Source of the DNA: Thiobacillus denitrificans
GTDB taxonomy: Bacteria > Pseudomonadota > Gammaproteobacteria > Burkholderiales > Thiobacillaceae
Length of the DNA: 64,000 bases
Direction of reading: 5' to 3'
Assembly: GCA_020723405.1 (NCBI GenBank)
Contig: DYIY01000011.1
Span: forward strand, 62,001 to 126,000
Position 1 is the stretch's first letter. The number at the start of each line of letters is the position of its first letter. The translations under genes were made by a program, and so were the position numbers. Shown here piece after piece: positions 1-9,585 of the stretch. The notes under the pieces were generated by a model that was not told the origin of the DNA, did no database searches, and saw only the letters and a list, made by a program, of their open reading frames with translations.

Positions 1-75
1 GGCTCCGCAATCTCTTTCTTGACTGATTTACTCAAGAAAGAGCACAGTCAAGTCCCCCCGGTTCACGGAGTGCCC

Positions 76-1212
76 ATGTCATCCGTCACCGCAGCAACGC
101 CCCTGGACGAGCGCTTCCGCAGCGTGCTGGAAGCGGCCCCCGACGCCGTCGTCATTGCCGACGCGGGTGGACGCATGGTGCTGGTCAACGCCCAGACCGA
201 GGCTTTGTTCGGCTATCGGCGGGAGGAGATGCTGGGGGAACCGGTGGAGATGCTGCTGCCCGAACGCCTGCGGCCGGGCCACACCGGGCTGCGCCGGGGC
301 TATGCCGCCGCGCCCCGGCCCCGGCCCATGGGCTCGGGGCTGGACCTGTTCGGCCGGCGCCGGGACGGCAGCGAGTTCCCCGTCTCCATCAGCCTGAGCC
401 CCCTGGTGGTGGGGGAAGCCCGCTACGTGTTCAGCGACATCCGCGACATCACCGAGCAGCGGGAGGCCCGACAGCGCATCCAGGACCTGAACGACAGTCT
501 GGCCCGGCGCAACGCGGAACTGGCCATCCTCAACCAGGAACTGGAAGCCTTCAGTTATTCCGTGTCCCACGACCTGCGCGCGCCCTTGCGGGCCATCGAC
601 GGCTTCAGCCAGATCCTGCTCAAGGACAACGCCGCGCAACTGGACGAGGCGGGCCAGGACCGCCTGGGGCGGGTGCGGCGGGCTGCCCAGCACATGGGAG
701 CCCTCATCGACGACCTGCTCAAGCTGTCCCGGGTGAGCCGGGCCGAACTGAGCTTCCAGCCCCTGGATCTGGCCGATCTGGCCCGGGAAAGCGTGGAGAC
801 CCTGCGCCGCCAGGAGCCCGACCGCCGGGTGGAAGTGGACATCGCCGCCCCGCTGCCGGCCCGGGGCGACCCCAAACTGCTGCGCATCGCCCTGGACAAT
901 CTCCTGGGCAACGCCTGGAAGTTCACCGGACGGCGGGCCGACGCCCGCATCGAAATGGGCGTGGCCCCGTCTCCCCAGGGCCCGGTGTTCCACGTCCGGG
1001 ACAACGGCGCCGGTTTCGACATGGCCTACGCCGACAAGCTGTTCGGCGCCTTCCAGCGCCTCCACGACGCCGGCCAGTTCCCCGGCACCGGCATCGGCCT
1101 GGCCACGGTGCAGCGCATCGTGCACAAACACGGCGGGCGCATCTGGGCGGAGAGTGCCCCCGAAGCCGGCGCCACCTTCCGTTTCTCTCTGGGCGGAGCA
1201 GGCCATGACTGA
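76..1212 (+). CDS. PAS-domain sensor histidine kinase
   Basis: A soluble-looking sensor kinase of about 378 residues. A PAS domain fills roughly residues 10-130 and is followed by a short coiled linker. The HisKA segment contains SVSHDLRAPLRAIDGF with the phospho-acceptor His. The HATPase domain shows DNLLGNAWKF, DNGAGFD and GTGIGLA. No membrane segment is visible, so it should sense a cytoplasmic signal through PAS. I chose ATG 76 over an upstream TTG at 19 because GGAG at 67-70 lies 5 bases before it. The gene overlaps the next receiver gene by 8 bases, so kinase and receiver are probably partners. The HisKA type is that found in phytochrome-like kinases paired with Rcp1 receivers. The signal is unknown. 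Confidence 0.88.
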   Translation: MSSVTAATPLDERFRSVLEAAPDAVVIADAGGRMVLVNAQTEALFGYRREEMLGEPVEMLLPERLRPGHTGLRRGYAAAPRPRPMGSGLDLFGRRRDGSEFPVSISLSPLVVGEARYVFSDIRDITEQREARQRIQDLNDSLARRNAELAILNQELEAFSYSVSHDLRAPLRAIDGFSQILLKDNAAQLDEAGQDRLGRVRRAAQHMGALIDDLLKLSRVSRAELSFQPLDLADLARESVETLRRQEPDRRVEVDIAAPLPARGDPKLLRIALDNLLGNAWKFTGRRADARIEMGVAPSPQGPVFHVRDNGAGFDMAYADKLFGAFQRLHDAGQFPGTGIGLATVQRIVHKHGGRIWAESAPEAGATFRFSLGGAGHD

Positions 1213-1627
1213 GAAGCGCATCCTGCTGGTGGAGGACAACCCGGACGACGAGGCCCTCACCCTGCACGCCCTGGAAAGCAACAAGATCGGCAACGCCGTC
1301 CACGTGGCGCGCAACGGCGTGGAGGCCCTGGACTACCTGTTCGGCCCCGCCGCCCCGGCGGAACTGCCCACCGTGGTGCTGCTGGACATCAAGCTGCCCA
1401 AGATCGACGGCCTGGAAGTGCTGCGCCGCATCCGCGCCGAGGAGCGCACCCGCTTGCTGCCGGTGGTGCTGCTCACCTCCTCCGACGAGGAGGAGGACCG
1501 GCTGCGGGGCTACGCCCTGGGGGCCAACAGCTACGTGCGCAAGCCGGTGGATTTCGACGCCTTCGTCCAGGCGGCAGGGCAACTGGGCCTTTACTGGCTC
1601 CTTCTCAACCAGCCCCCGAAGAACTGA
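1205..1627 (+). CDS. single-domain response regulator, Rcp1-like
   Basis: A stand-alone receiver of 140 residues without an output domain. It has the acidic pair in LLVEDNPDDEALT, the phospho-acceptor Asp in VVLLDIKLPKIDGLE, the conserved Thr/Ser in LLTSSDEEED and the Lys in SYVRKPVDF. The extra NPDD and the long alpha-4 region are typical of the Rcp1 family, which receives phosphate from phytochrome-type kinases. The start overlaps the kinase stop, and the gene is followed after two bases by a receiver-GGDEF-EAL gene. All three probably form one phosphorelay feeding cyclic-di-GMP turnover. That link is an inference from order. Confidence 0.88.
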   Translation: MTEKRILLVEDNPDDEALTLHALESNKIGNAVHVARNGVEALDYLFGPAAPAELPTVVLLDIKLPKIDGLEVLRRIRAEERTRLLPVVLLTSSDEEEDRLRGYALGANSYVRKPVDFDAFVQAAGQLGLYWLLLNQPPKN

Positions 1628-1629
1628 CC

Positions 1630-4092
1630 ATGGCTGCAACCCCCGACTCCCCCCCCGACCTGGGCCGCATCCCCCTCCACGCCCTCATCGTGGAGGATGT
1701 GGAGGACGACGCCCTGCTCCTGGCCCACTGCCTGGCCAACGCCGGCTTCGACTTGGCCTGGCGGCGGGTGGACAACGAAGCCGACATGCTGGCGGCCCTG
1801 GACGGGACGGCCTGGGAAATCGTCTTCTCCGACTACTCCATGCCCCGCTTCCGGGGCGACCGGGCCCTGGAACTGGTGCGGGCCCGGGACCCGGACCTGC
1901 CCTTCATCTTCGTCTCCGGCACCATCGGCGAGGAAGCCGCCGTGGCCGGCATGCGGGCCGGCGCCCAGGACTACGTGATGAAACACAACCTGGCCCGCCT
2001 GCCCCCCATCGTCCGCCGGGAACTGGCCGACGCCCGGGAACGGCGGGAACGGCGCCGGGCCGAGGCCGAACTGCGCAAGCTCTCCCTGGCCGTGGAGCAC
2101 ACCGCCGACAGCATCTTCATCACCGACCCGGCCGGCCGCATCGAATACGTGAACCCGGCCTTCGAGCGCCTGTCCGGCTTCAGCGCCCGGGAAGCGGTGG
2201 GCAACACCCCGGCCCTGGTGAAATCCGAGCGCAACAGCCCGGAATACTTCCAGCGCATGTGGGCCGTCCTGCTCTCCGGCGAAGTGTTCCGGGACATCGT
2301 GGTCAACAAACGCAAGGACGGCAGCCCCTTCTTCGAAGAAAAGACCATCACCCCCCTGGCCGGCGACGACGGCCGCATCACCCATTACATCTCCACCGGC
2401 CGGGACGTGACCGAGCGGGTGCGGGCCGAGGAAACCCGGGCCCGGCTCATCACCATCCTGGAATCCACCACCGACTTCGTCGCCAGCGCCGACGCCGAAG
2501 GCCGCCTGCTCTATCTCAACCGGGCCGGCCGGCACATGCTGGGCCTGGGGGAGGATCAGGACATCGGCGCCTTGGGCCTGGCCGACTGCCATTCCGACTG
2601 GGGCGCCCAGCGCCTGCGCCGGGAGGCCCTGCCCGGGGCCGCCCGGGAGGGGGCCTGGGAAGGCGAGACCAGTCTGCGCGGCCCATCGGACGAGGACATC
2701 CCCGTCTCCCAGGTGATCCTGGCCCATCGGGATGAACAGGGCGAACTGGCCTACTACTCCACCATCGCCCGGGACATCGCCGAGCGCAAGCGCCACGAAG
2801 CGGAACTGCGCCACCAGGCCACCCACGACGCCCTCACCGGCCTGCCCAACCGCACCCTGCTGACCGACCGCCTGGAAGCCGAGATCGCCAATCGGCGCCG
2901 CAAGCCCGGCCAGTTCGCCCTCATCTTTCTGGACCTGGACAACTTCAAGCGGGTCAACGACGGCCTGGGCCACGGCGCCGGTGACGCCCTGCTGCGGGAA
3001 GTGGCCCGGCGGCTGCGCGACTGCCTGCGGCCCAGCGACACCATCGCCCGCTATGGCGGCGACGAATTCGTCCTGCTCATCGGCAACCTGCCCGGGCTGG
3101 AGCACGTGCTGGCCGTGCTCAACAAGCTGCGCGCCGCCCTGGACACCCCCATCTCCGTGGCCGGCCACGATCTGTATGCCGCATGCAGCCTGGGGGTGGC
3201 CCTCTACCCCGCCGACGGCCAGGATGCCGGCAGCCTGCTGCGCAACGCCGACACCGCCATGTTCCGGGCCAAGGCCCGGGGCCGCAACCAGTACCAGTTC
3301 TACTCCCCGGACATGAACGCCCACAGCCAGGAACTGCTGTCCCTGGAAACGGGCCTGCGCCAGGCCCTCGGCCGGGGCGAATTCGAAATCCACTACCAGC
3401 CCCAGTTCGCCTTGCACGACCGCCGTCTGGTGGGCTGCGAAGCCCTCCTGCGCTGGCGCCGGCCGGGCAGCAAGCGGCTCACCCAGCCCGCCGAATTCGT
3501 GCCCCTGCTGGAAGACAGCGGCCTCATCCTGCCCGTGGGGGAATGGGTGCTGCGCAGCGCCTGCGCCCAATGGCACGCCTACGAACAGGCAGGTATCGAC
3601 ACCCCGCGCATCGCCGTCAACCTGGCCGCCCGCCAGTTCTGCAACCCGGCCCTGGTGGACACCGTGGCCCGGGTCATCAAGGAAGAACACATCCGCCCCG
3701 GCGGCCTGGAACTGGAGATCACTGAATCCACCGTCATGCACGACCCGGTGGTGGCCGGCGAGATCCTCGCCGCCCTGGCCGGCCTGGGGGTGCGCCTGGC
3801 CGTGGACGACTTCGGCACCGGTTACTCCTCCCTGGCCTACCTGAAGCGCTTCCCCCTGGACGTGCTGAAGATCGACGCCGCCTTCATCCGCGACCTGCCC
3901 GGCGACGGCAACGACGCCGCCATCACCCAGGCCAGCATCTCCCTGGGCCACAGCCTGGGCCTGGAAGTGCTGGCCGAAGGCGTGGAAACCCAGGCCCAGG
4001 TGGACTTCCTGCGCAACCTGGGCTGCGACTACGCCCAGGGCTTCTTCCTCGGCCGGCCGATGGAGGCGGAGCGGATGGAAGGGTTCGCGTAG
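1630..4092 (+). CDS. REC-PAS-PAS-GGDEF-EAL cyclic-di-GMP protein
   Basis: A five-domain protein of 820 residues. The receiver has its phospho-acceptor Asp near residue 68 in FSDYSMP. Two PAS domains follow at about 150-270 and 275-385. The diguanylate cyclase domain has an intact GGDEF at 476-480, and the phosphodiesterase domain has an intact EAL at 604-606 plus the DDFGTGYSS loop. Both catalytic signatures are present, so synthesis, hydrolysis or both are possible and cannot be decided from sequence. It begins two bases after the Rcp1-like receiver and is probably translationally coupled. Its output should be a change in cyclic-di-GMP, affecting motility or attachment. Long open frames on the opposite strand are shadows caused by high GC. 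Confidence 0.9.
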   Translation: MAATPDSPPDLGRIPLHALIVEDVEDDALLLAHCLANAGFDLAWRRVDNEADMLAALDGTAWEIVFSDYSMPRFRGDRALELVRARDPDLPFIFVSGTIGEEAAVAGMRAGAQDYVMKHNLARLPPIVRRELADARERRERRRAEAELRKLSLAVEHTADSIFITDPAGRIEYVNPAFERLSGFSAREAVGNTPALVKSERNSPEYFQRMWAVLLSGEVFRDIVVNKRKDGSPFFEEKTITPLAGDDGRITHYISTGRDVTERVRAEETRARLITILESTTDFVASADAEGRLLYLNRAGRHMLGLGEDQDIGALGLADCHSDWGAQRLRREALPGAAREGAWEGETSLRGPSDEDIPVSQVILAHRDEQGELAYYSTIARDIAERKRHEAELRHQATHDALTGLPNRTLLTDRLEAEIANRRRKPGQFALIFLDLDNFKRVNDGLGHGAGDALLREVARRLRDCLRPSDTIARYGGDEFVLLIGNLPGLEHVLAVLNKLRAALDTPISVAGHDLYAACSLGVALYPADGQDAGSLLRNADTAMFRAKARGRNQYQFYSPDMNAHSQELLSLETGLRQALGRGEFEIHYQPQFALHDRRLVGCEALLRWRRPGSKRLTQPAEFVPLLEDSGLILPVGEWVLRSACAQWHAYEQAGIDTPRIAVNLAARQFCNPALVDTVARVIKEEHIRPGGLELEITESTVMHDPVVAGEILAALAGLGVRLAVDDFGTGYSSLAYLKRFPLDVLKIDAAFIRDLPGDGNDAAITQASISLGHSLGLEVLAEGVETQAQVDFLRNLGCDYAQGFFLGRPMEAERMEGFA

Positions 4093-4238
4093 TTCATCAT
4101 CCCTCTTCCTGCTGGGGCGAGGGGACGCCTGCTGACGCCCCCCCAGAGGCGTCGCCTTAAGGTGAGCAGCTTGGGGCAGCAGGGCCAAAACCCCATCGCA
4201 CATTGACGGAACCGTAATCGAACGACTACAGTTTTACC

Positions 4239-4535
4239 GTGTTCTCGATCAAACTCCATCCTGCATTCATCGCCTGGCTCAACGGCCTCAAGGATGGCAT
4301 GACCCATCGGCGTCTGGCACGCCGTCTGGAAAAGGCGCAAAAGGGCAACCTGGGTGACGTGAAACCGGTGGGGGAAGGTGTATTCGAGATGCGTGAGCAC
4401 TTCGGGCCGGGCTGGCGCATGTACTACATCCAGCGTGGTCAGATATTGATCGTCATGCTGGGCGGCGGCGACAAATCCACCCAGGCCACGGATATCGCCA
4501 AGGCCATCAAACTGGCAGCAACGCTGGAGGATTGA
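4239..4535 (+). CDS. RelE/ParE-family (Gp49-like) toxin
   Basis: A 98-residue protein of the phage-derived Gp49-like / addiction-module killer group of the RelE/ParE superfamily. Visible signatures are MFSIKLHPAFIAWLNGL, the GEGVFEMREHFGPGWRMYY core and a C-terminal LLGGGDKSTQ-like segment (here VMLGGGDKSTQ). Family members are mostly ribosome-dependent mRNA nucleases. The start is GTG at 4239. No Shine-Dalgarno precedes it, and a weak promoter (TTGACG at 4203, TACAGT at 4227) would place transcription start at about the GTG, so the message could be leaderless. The antitoxin gene starts three bases after the stop. The toxin-first order is typical of HigBA-like modules. Confidence 0.82.
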   Translation: MFSIKLHPAFIAWLNGLKDGMTHRRLARRLEKAQKGNLGDVKPVGEGVFEMREHFGPGWRMYYIQRGQILIVMLGGGDKSTQATDIAKAIKLAATLED

Positions 4536-4538
4536 ACC

Positions 4539-4844
4539 ATGCGCAACAAGAACAAAGTCACCGATCTACCTGAATTTGATATGGCTGAACATTTGCCTGA
4601 CGAACAGGCGATCGCCGAATACCTGACCGTGGTACTGGAAGAAAATGACCCGGCAGCACTGGCCGATGCCTTGGGCACCATTGCCCGCGCACGGGGCATG
4701 AGCGAAATCGCCAAGGCGTCCGGCATCACCCGTGAAGCCCTGTATAAAGCCTTGCGCCCCAATGCACAGCCCCGCTTCGAGACCGTTTCCCGGGTTTGCG
4801 CAGCCCTGGGGGTCAAACTGGTGGCGCAAGCCGTTCATTCCTGA
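4539..4844 (+). CDS. HigA-like helix-turn-helix antitoxin
   Basis: A 101-residue antitoxin of the probable addiction-module antidote family. It has an N-terminal tail for toxin binding (DLPEFDMAEHL), a dimer region, and an HTH around GMSEIAKASGITREALYKAL. Such proteins neutralise the partner toxin and repress their own promoter. The gene lies three bases behind the toxin gene. It is a compact module with no mobile-element remains beside it, inserted between the cyclic-di-GMP operon and a DNA-repair gene. Confidence 0.85.
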   Translation: MRNKNKVTDLPEFDMAEHLPDEQAIAEYLTVVLEENDPAALADALGTIARARGMSEIAKASGITREALYKALRPNAQPRFETVSRVCAALGVKLVAQAVHS

Positions 4845-4901
4845 GGGGGATGACCAGGACCCGGCGGCACCGTCCCCATTGGTTTTCCCGGTGGCATTGC
4901 C

Positions 4902-5495
4902 ATGCCCCCCCTTCTCCCCCTCCTCCACGACATCCGCGCCTGCCGGGCCTGTGAAGAATACCTGCCCCTGGGCCCCCGGCCGGTACTGGTGGCCGACGCC
5001 CGGGCGCGCATCCTGGTGGCGGGCCAGGCGCCGGGCACCCGGGTCCACGCCACGGGCATTCCCTGGAACGACGCCAGCGGCCGGCGCCTGCGGGAATGGC
5101 TGGGGCTGGCGCCCGAGGTGTTCTACGACCCGGCCCGGGTGGCCATCGTGCCCATGGGCTTTTGCTATCCGGGCAGCGGCCCCTCGGGGGACCGGCCGCC
5201 CCGGCCCGAGTGCCGGCGGCTCTGGCACGACCGGATCTTCGCCCTGCTGCCCAACCTGGCCCTGCGCATCGTCATCGGCCGGTACGCCCTGGCCTACCAC
5301 CTGCCGGGCCGGGGCCGGGCCAGCCTCACCGACAGCGTGGCCGCCTGGCGGACCTGGGCGCCGGCCCTCTACCCCCTGCCCCATCCCAGCCCGCGCAACC
5401 AGATGTGGCTGAAGCGCAACCCCTGGTTCGCGGCGGAACTGCTGCCGGATCTGCGGGCCACCGTGGCCCGGGTGCTGGAAGACGCCAGCCTGTAG
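4902..5495 (+). CDS. uracil-DNA glycosylase family protein
   Basis: A 197-residue member of the uracil-DNA glycosylase superfamily. The N-terminal IRACRACEEY Cys pair and the motif VAGQAPGTRVHATGIPWND match the GQAPG water-activating loop of the compact families related to COG1573. The length fits the family. It would remove uracil or related bases from DNA in base excision repair, although some members bind DNA without clear glycosylase activity. It lies 57 bases after the antitoxin and shows no obvious operon partner. Confidence 0.75.
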   Translation: MPPLLPLLHDIRACRACEEYLPLGPRPVLVADARARILVAGQAPGTRVHATGIPWNDASGRRLREWLGLAPEVFYDPARVAIVPMGFCYPGSGPSGDRPPRPECRRLWHDRIFALLPNLALRIVIGRYALAYHLPGRGRASLTDSVAAWRTWAPALYPLPHPSPRNQMWLKRNPWFAAELLPDLRATVARVLEDASL

Positions 5496-5637
5496 GGCGC
5501 GCCCGGTCGCAAACCCGACAATCCGCCCTGGAGCGATCCTGCCCGGCCCCCGGCAAGCCGCGCCGGCGGGGGATTCCCGGCTCATCCCCGGCTTGGGCAT
5601 GGCGATTGCTTGATCTCCGGGACTTCGGAGCCCGACC

Positions 5638-6990
5638 ATGCACCACCAACTCGACTGGACGTCCTACGCCAGCGCCGGCCAGGGCGACGCCTATGCCGGC
5701 ATTCCCGCCACGGGGGGCGACTTCGCCCGGGCCGTGGCGGTGTGCATCAACGACCGGCAATGCCAGCGCAAGGCCAAGGGGGTCATGTGCCCCAGTTTCC
5801 GGGTCACCGACGCTCCGGCCCATTCCCCCGGGGGCCGGGTCCAGGTGCTCAAGGCGGCCCTCAACGGCGAACTGGGCGAAAGCCCCTTCGCCAGCCCGGC
5901 CCTGGCGGCGGCCATGGACCTGTGCCTGGGCTGCAAGGGCTGCAAGCGGGAGTGCGCCAACCAGGTGGACATGGCCGCCCTGAAGATCGAGGTCCTGGCC
6001 CAGCGCAACGCCCTGGCCGGCATTCCCCTGCGGGACCGGCTGTTCGCCGGGCTGCCCCGCTGGTTGTCCCGGGAACCCGCCCGGGCCGTTTTGCGCCACC
6101 TGGTGCGCCTGCGCAACCGCAGCGCCCTGCTGGCCCGCCTGGGGGAACGCTGGCTGGGCATCACCGCCCGGCGGCGCATGCCGGAACCGGCGCCCCGGGC
6201 CTACGTGGCGCCCCCATCAGTGCCGGCCCCCGAGGAGACGGAGCGGGCGGTGATCCTCTTCGTGGACACTTTCGCCCGCCAATTTGAACCGGACCTCGCC
6301 GAGGCCGCCCAGGCCGTGCTGGAAGCCGCCGGCTACCGGGTCCAGGTCCTGGCGCCGGCCCCCGGGGATCCGGAGACCCGGCCCCTGTGCTGCGGCCGCA
6401 CCTGGCTGTCCCTGGGCCAGGTGGAAGCGGCCCGGCGGGAGGCCCGCCGCCTCCAGGCGGCCCTGGCCCCGGCCCTGGCCGCCGGCATCCCCATCGTCGG
6501 CCTGGAACCCTCCTGCATCCTGTCCCTGCGCGACGACCACCTGAAACTGGGCCTGGGCCCGCAAGCGGAGGCCCTGGCGAAACAGGTCTGGCTGTTCGAG
6601 GAATTCATCGCCCGGGAACAGGACCGGAAGCGCCTCAAGCTGGCCCTCAAGCCCCTGGCCGGGGGCAAGCTGCTGGTCCACGGCCACTGCCACCAGAAGG
6701 CGGTGGGAGCCATGAAATCCCTGCGCAAGACCCTGCGCCTCATCCCAGACCTGGAGTTCGAGTTCATCGAGGCCAGTTGCTGCGGCATGGCCGGCCACTT
6801 CGGCCTGGAGGCGGAACACGCCGACCTCTCCCTGGCCATGGCCGAACTGGACCTGCTGCCCGCCCTGCGCGCCGCGCCGGAGCAGACGCCCATCCTGGCC
6901 AACGGCTTCTCCTGCCGGGAACAGATCGCCCAGGGCTGCCAGCGCCGGGCGGTGCACGCGGCGGTGCTGTTGCGCCAGGCCCTGGCCTGA
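5638..6990 (+). CDS. CCG-domain Fe-S oxidoreductase (GlpC/LutA-like)
   Basis: A 450-residue iron-sulfur protein resembling the C-terminal half of YdiJ-type FAD/Fe-S dehydrogenases, but without a FAD domain. The N-terminus has Cys-rich CINDRQCQRKAKGVMCP. Residues 97-110 hold a ferredoxin-type cluster motif CLGCKGCKREC. Two CCG modules follow (PLCCGRTW and ASCCGMAGHFG), as in GlpC, LutA and heterodisulfide reductase subunits. It is expected to pass electrons from a 2-hydroxyacid dehydrogenase to the quinone pool. The flavoprotein partner is not in the neighbourhood, so the substrate (D-lactate, glycolate or 2-hydroxyglutarate) cannot be named. Confidence 0.8.
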   Translation: MHHQLDWTSYASAGQGDAYAGIPATGGDFARAVAVCINDRQCQRKAKGVMCPSFRVTDAPAHSPGGRVQVLKAALNGELGESPFASPALAAAMDLCLGCKGCKRECANQVDMAALKIEVLAQRNALAGIPLRDRLFAGLPRWLSREPARAVLRHLVRLRNRSALLARLGERWLGITARRRMPEPAPRAYVAPPSVPAPEETERAVILFVDTFARQFEPDLAEAAQAVLEAAGYRVQVLAPAPGDPETRPLCCGRTWLSLGQVEAARREARRLQAALAPALAAGIPIVGLEPSCILSLRDDHLKLGLGPQAEALAKQVWLFEEFIAREQDRKRLKLALKPLAGGKLLVHGHCHQKAVGAMKSLRKTLRLIPDLEFEFIEASCCGMAGHFGLEAEHADLSLAMAELDLLPALRAAPEQTPILANGFSCREQIAQGCQRRAVHAAVLLRQALA

Positions 6991-7016
6991 TCCCCCAGCC
7001 GGGAATTACACCCGGA

Positions 7017-8213
7017 TTACACCCGGGCCAGGGCCTGTTCCAGGTCCGCCAGCAGGTCTTCCGCGTCCTCCAGGCCCACGGACAGGCGGACCAGGCCTTC
7101 GCCGATGAAATGCTCGGCCCGTTGTTCCAGGGTGTAGGTGGCGTGGGTCATGCTGGCCGGGTGCTGGGCCAGGCTTTCCGCGTCACCCAGGCTCACGGCC
7201 CGGGTGAAGAGGCCCAGGGCGTCCATGAAGCGGACCCCGGCATCCAGGCCGCCCTTGAGTTCGAAGGCCACCATGCCGCCGAAGCGGGCCATCTGCCGGC
7301 GGGCCAGGTCGTGCTGGGGGAAGCCGGCCAGGCCGGGATAGTGGACCACCGCCACCTCCGGCCGGCCGGCCAGGAATTCCGCCACCTGCGCCGCGCTGGC
7401 GCAGTGGCGGTCCATGCGCAGGGCCAGGGTCTTCAGGCCGCGCAGCACCAGGAAGGCGTCCTGGGAGGAGAGCACGGCGCCGGTCATGTCCTTGAGGCCG
7501 TGGAAGCGCACCTGTTGCAGCACCTCCGCCGGGCCCACGATGGCCCCGGCCAGCAGGTCGCCGTGGCCGCCCAGGTACTTGGTGGCGGAATGCACCACGA
7601 AGTCGGCGCCCAGTTCCAGGGGCCGTTGCAGGTAGGGGGTGCAGTAGGTGTTGTCCACCACGGTGACGGCGCCGTGGCGGCGGGCGATGTCGGCCACGGC
7701 GGCGATGTCCACCAGGCGCATGTTGGGGTTGGCCGGGGTCTCGAAGAACACCACTTTGGTGGCCGGGCTGAGGGCGGCGCTCAGGTTGGCCGGGTCGGAC
7801 AGGTCCACGTGGCGGACCTTGACGCCGAAGCGGGCCAGGCCGTGGTTGAGGAAGGCGAAGGTGCAGCCGTAGAGGGTCTTGTCGGCGATGACCTCATCAC
7901 CGGCCGAGAGCAGGGTCCACAGCAGGGAGGTGGTGGCCCCCTGGCCGGAAGCGGTGACCACCGCCGCCTCGCCGCCTTCCAGATCCGCCAGGCGGGCCTC
8001 CAGCAGGCCGGTGGTGGGATTGCCCACCCGGGAATAGACGTAGCCCTGCTGCTCCCCGGCGAAACGGGCGCTGCCGTCGGCGGTGGTGGGGAAGGTGTAG
8101 GTGGAACTCAGGTAGAGGGGCGGGTTCAGGGCCCCGGGAGCGGCGTAGGCGTCGTAGCCGTGGTGGATGGCCCGGGTGGAGAAACCGCCCCGGCGGGTGA
8201 TGTTGTCGTCCAT
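7017..8213 (-). CDS. mdeA: methionine gamma-lyase
   Basis: A PLP enzyme of 398 residues that splits L-methionine into methanethiol, 2-oxobutyrate and ammonia. The sequence is very close to the Pseudomonas putida enzyme as I remember it. The PLP Lys is K212 in HSATKYLGGHGD. The active-site Cys that separates methionine gamma-lyases from other Cys/Met-metabolism PLP enzymes is present as C117 in LYGCTF. The SVGLED C-terminal signature is also there. I start at ATG 8213, which gives the family N-terminus; the open frame further upstream adds an unrelated tail. It is divergent from the amine oxidase gene, with 220 bases between the starts. Confidence 0.9.
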   Translation of the reverse strand: MDDNITRRGGFSTRAIHHGYDAYAAPGALNPPLYLSSTYTFPTTADGSARFAGEQQGYVYSRVGNPTTGLLEARLADLEGGEAAVVTASGQGATTSLLWTLLSAGDEVIADKTLYGCTFAFLNHGLARFGVKVRHVDLSDPANLSAALSPATKVVFFETPANPNMRLVDIAAVADIARRHGAVTVVDNTYCTPYLQRPLELGADFVVHSATKYLGGHGDLLAGAIVGPAEVLQQVRFHGLKDMTGAVLSSQDAFLVLRGLKTLALRMDRHCASAAQVAEFLAGRPEVAVVHYPGLAGFPQHDLARRQMARFGGMVAFELKGGLDAGVRFMDALGLFTRAVSLGDAESLAQHPASMTHATYTLEQRAEHFIGEGLVRLSVGLEDAEDLLADLEQALARV

Positions 8214-8433
8214 GGAAGCGTGGTCGCGATGGCAGGGGAAGTGGATTATGCCCCCGCCGGCCCCCTGTCCGGATTGTTCAAATCCCGTCGTTTCGTCGTC
8301 TTTGCCGCACCCATGCCAGGGCAGCCGCAAGCCCGCCACCCCGTCCCGCCGCGGCGGGGCCGGCATGGCCCTCCGGCGTCGGGCTGGAACGGGAATTGCT
8401 CAAGTCATTGCCATCACCCGAAGGAGCATTGCC

Positions 8434-9585
8434 ATGCTGGATGTCGCCATCGTCGGCGGGGGCCTGTGCGGTCTGGCCCTGGCCAACAGCCTTCAGGCCC
8501 AGGGCCTGACGTTCGCCGTGTTTGAAGCCCGTCCGCGCCTGGGTGGACGCATCCACACGGTGGAGGCGCGCAACAACGGGCTGCCCATGGACATGGGGGC
8601 CGCCTGGTTCTGGCCCCAGACCCAGCCGCGCATCACCCACCTCCTGCGCAAACTGAATCTGGCCAGTTTTCCCCAGCATGACACCGGCAAACTGTTGAAC
8701 CTGCCCGACCCGGAGACGCCGCCGGTTCCCCTGGAAATGGACGACATGCACAGCGGGGCCCAACGCATCGAAGGCGGCGCCGCCCGGCTGGTGGAGGCCC
8801 TGGCCGCCCGCCTGCCCGGTGCCAGCCTGCATCTGGAACAGGTGCTGGAACGCCTGGTGCTGGGGGAGGACCGGGTGGAACTCCATTTCCGCCATCAGCC
8901 GGAGCCCGTGCCGGCCCGGCAGGTGGTGCTGGCCCTGCCCCCCCGGCTGCTGGAGGAAAGGATCGAATTCGTTCCGCCCCTCAACGGCCAGTTGCGCGAA
9001 ACCCTGCGCGAGACCCCCACCTGGATGGGCGCCCACGCCAAGCTGGCGGCCAGCTATGGCAAACCCGACGGCATGGACGCGGCGGGTATCGACCGGGCGG
9101 CTTTCTGGCGGGACGACGGCCAATCGGGCAACGGGGTGGCCACCCATCCCCGGGCCGTGCTGGGGGAGATCCATGATGCCTGCGACGCCCTGGGCGCCCG
9201 GGCCGGCCTGTCCGGTTTCTTCGCCCTGACGGCCCCGCTGCGGGCTGCCTTCCGTCTGGGCCTGCCCATGCTGGCCAGATCCCAGCTCATCCAGTGGTTC
9301 GGCCCCCGGGCCCAGGAAGCGGAGATCCGCATCCAGGACTGGGCCGACGAGACCTGGACCAGTTCCCGGCTGGACCGGATCCCGGCCGAGGAACACCCGG
9401 CCTATGGCAATGCCCTGTTGCAAATGCCCTGCTGGAACGGCCGCCTGCATTTCGGCGGCAGCGAAACCGCCAGCCACGGCGGCGGCTACATGGAAGGCGC
9501 ACTGGAATCCGCCGGCCGCTTGCGCCGGGAACTCCTGATCAGCCGCAGCGCCCTGTCAGGCAGTGTTGAGGCATGCCCCTCCTGA
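8434..9585 (+). CDS. FAD-dependent amine oxidase family protein
   Basis: A 383-residue flavoprotein. The N-terminal dinucleotide fold is clear (VAIVGGGLCGLALAN, then EARPRLGGRIHT). The C-terminal FAD signature appears as LHFGGSETASHGGGYMEGAL, which is typical of monoamine oxidase and protoporphyrinogen-oxidase-like enzymes. AAGGAG-like bases at 8421-8427 fix the start at ATG 8434. The substrate is unknown, perhaps a polyamine or amino acid. No signal peptide is visible. The gene stands alone between the mdeA divergent promoter region and a 290-base leader. Confidence 0.78.
   Translation: MLDVAIVGGGLCGLALANSLQAQGLTFAVFEARPRLGGRIHTVEARNNGLPMDMGAAWFWPQTQPRITHLLRKLNLASFPQHDTGKLLNLPDPETPPVPLEMDDMHSGAQRIEGGAARLVEALAARLPGASLHLEQVLERLVLGEDRVELHFRHQPEPVPARQVVLALPPRLLEERIEFVPPLNGQLRETLRETPTWMGAHAKLAASYGKPDGMDAAGIDRAAFWRDDGQSGNGVATHPRAVLGEIHDACDALGARAGLSGFFALTAPLRAAFRLGLPMLARSQLIQWFGPRAQEAEIRIQDWADETWTSSRLDRIPAEEHPAYGNALLQMPCWNGRLHFGGSETASHGGGYMEGALESAGRLRRELLISRSALSGSVEACPS

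Noticed and set aside
1591..4203. 870-codon open frame opposite the REC-PAS-PAS-GGDEF-EAL gene
   Set aside because: Low-complexity Gly/Gln/Val composition and exact overlap with a clear multidomain gene; a high-GC shadow.
6387..8525. 712-codon plus-strand open frame across the Fe-S gene end and mdeA
   Set aside because: Antisense to methionine gamma-lyase, no domain, composition typical of a GC shadow.
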